This document shows, piece after piece, positions 13,483 through 13,520 of a stretch of DNA of 13,520 bases (positions are counted from its first letter, which is position 1; every line of letters begins with the position of its first letter). Origin of the DNA: WVWW01 sp041568335 (GTDB lineage: Bacteria; Acidobacteriota; Polarisedimenticolia; Polarisedimenticolales; Polarisedimenticolaceae); assembly GCA_041568335.1 (NCBI GenBank), contig JBFFZZ010000057.1:1-13520 (forward strand), read 5' to 3'. The notes beneath the pieces are model-generated. The model did not search any database. It had not been told where the DNA came from and worked only from the letters and a program-made list of their open reading frames with translations. A program made the translations under genes and the position numbers.

Positions 13483-13520
13483 TCAGCGCTTGGCCTGCTT
13501 CAGGTGGTCGAGGTCGTAGA
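13483..13520 (-). CDS. C-terminal end of an unidentified protein (truncated by window edge)
   Basis: On the minus strand the window edge opens into a frame ending YDLDHLKQAKR and a TGA stop at 13485-13483. Eleven residues are too few to identify. The high-GC codon choice and the stop followed directly by the DksA-gene promoter make a real gene end plausible, but a chance frame is possible. Confidence 0.4.
   Translation of the reverse strand, partial: YDLDHLKQAKR

Overview
The window is a stretch of GC-rich (by eye about two thirds G+C), gene-dense bacterial chromosome. I see no insertion sequences, phage genes, CRISPR arrays, tRNA or rRNA genes. The gene content suggests a deep-branching Gram-negative bacterium, most likely Acidobacteriota (Thermoanaerobaculia or Holophagae-like). 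The hints are a DUF4388/TPR protein upstream of the yceD-rpmF-fab cluster, a DksA-family protein with a lysine-rich tail, a Leu/Ser/Arg-rich high-GC proteome, and etfBA joined to the fab genes. That placement is an inference, not something the sequence proves.

Layout. (1) 2-997, plus strand: the 3' part of an archaeal-type (type II) glyceraldehyde-3-phosphate dehydrogenase, overlapping tail to tail by 16 bp with etfA. (2) 982-9410, minus strand: one long co-directional block, in transcription order DUF4388/J-like/TPR protein, yceD (DUF177), rpmF (L32), fabH, fabD, fabG, acpP, fabF, etfB, etfA. Gaps are at most 87 bp. Three junctions overlap stop and start codons (fabH/fabD TAATG, fabD/fabG GTGA, etfB/etfA TGATG). 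The usual plsX between rpmF and fabH is missing, and an electron transfer flavoprotein pair closes the block. (3) 9519-12015, minus strand: mutL with the full endonuclease motif, then a secreted lytic transglycosylase whose own strong promoter sits in the 43 bp after mutL and puts the transcription start on or next to its ATG. (4) 12016-12293: a 278-bp divergent region with phased A-tracts. (5) 12294-12653, plus strand: a 119-residue protein that is only the C-terminal part (regions 3.2 and 4) of a sigma-70 factor. (6) 12654-12730: a convergent gap with a long GC-rich hairpin. (7) 12731-13399, minus strand: a DksA/TraR-family protein with a histone-H1-like lysine tail at one end and an acidic tail at the other, behind a TTGACA promoter with a dyad at the start site. 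(8) 13483-13520: the last codons of another minus-strand gene.

How the genes work together. The core of the window is the initiation and elongation machinery of type II fatty-acid synthesis. FabD loads malonyl onto AcpP, FabH makes the first condensation, FabF does later condensations and FabG reduces the ketone. It is coupled to ribosome production through rpmF and yceD, and to flavin-based electron transfer through EtfAB. The right side holds DNA repair (MutL), cell-wall remodelling and two small RNA-polymerase-directed proteins (sigma region 4 and DksA-like). The most unusual items are the region-4-only sigma protein, the charge-bipolar DksA protein, the apparently leaderless transglycosylase gene and the bacterial type II GAPDH. 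I found no convincing wholly new multi-gene system.
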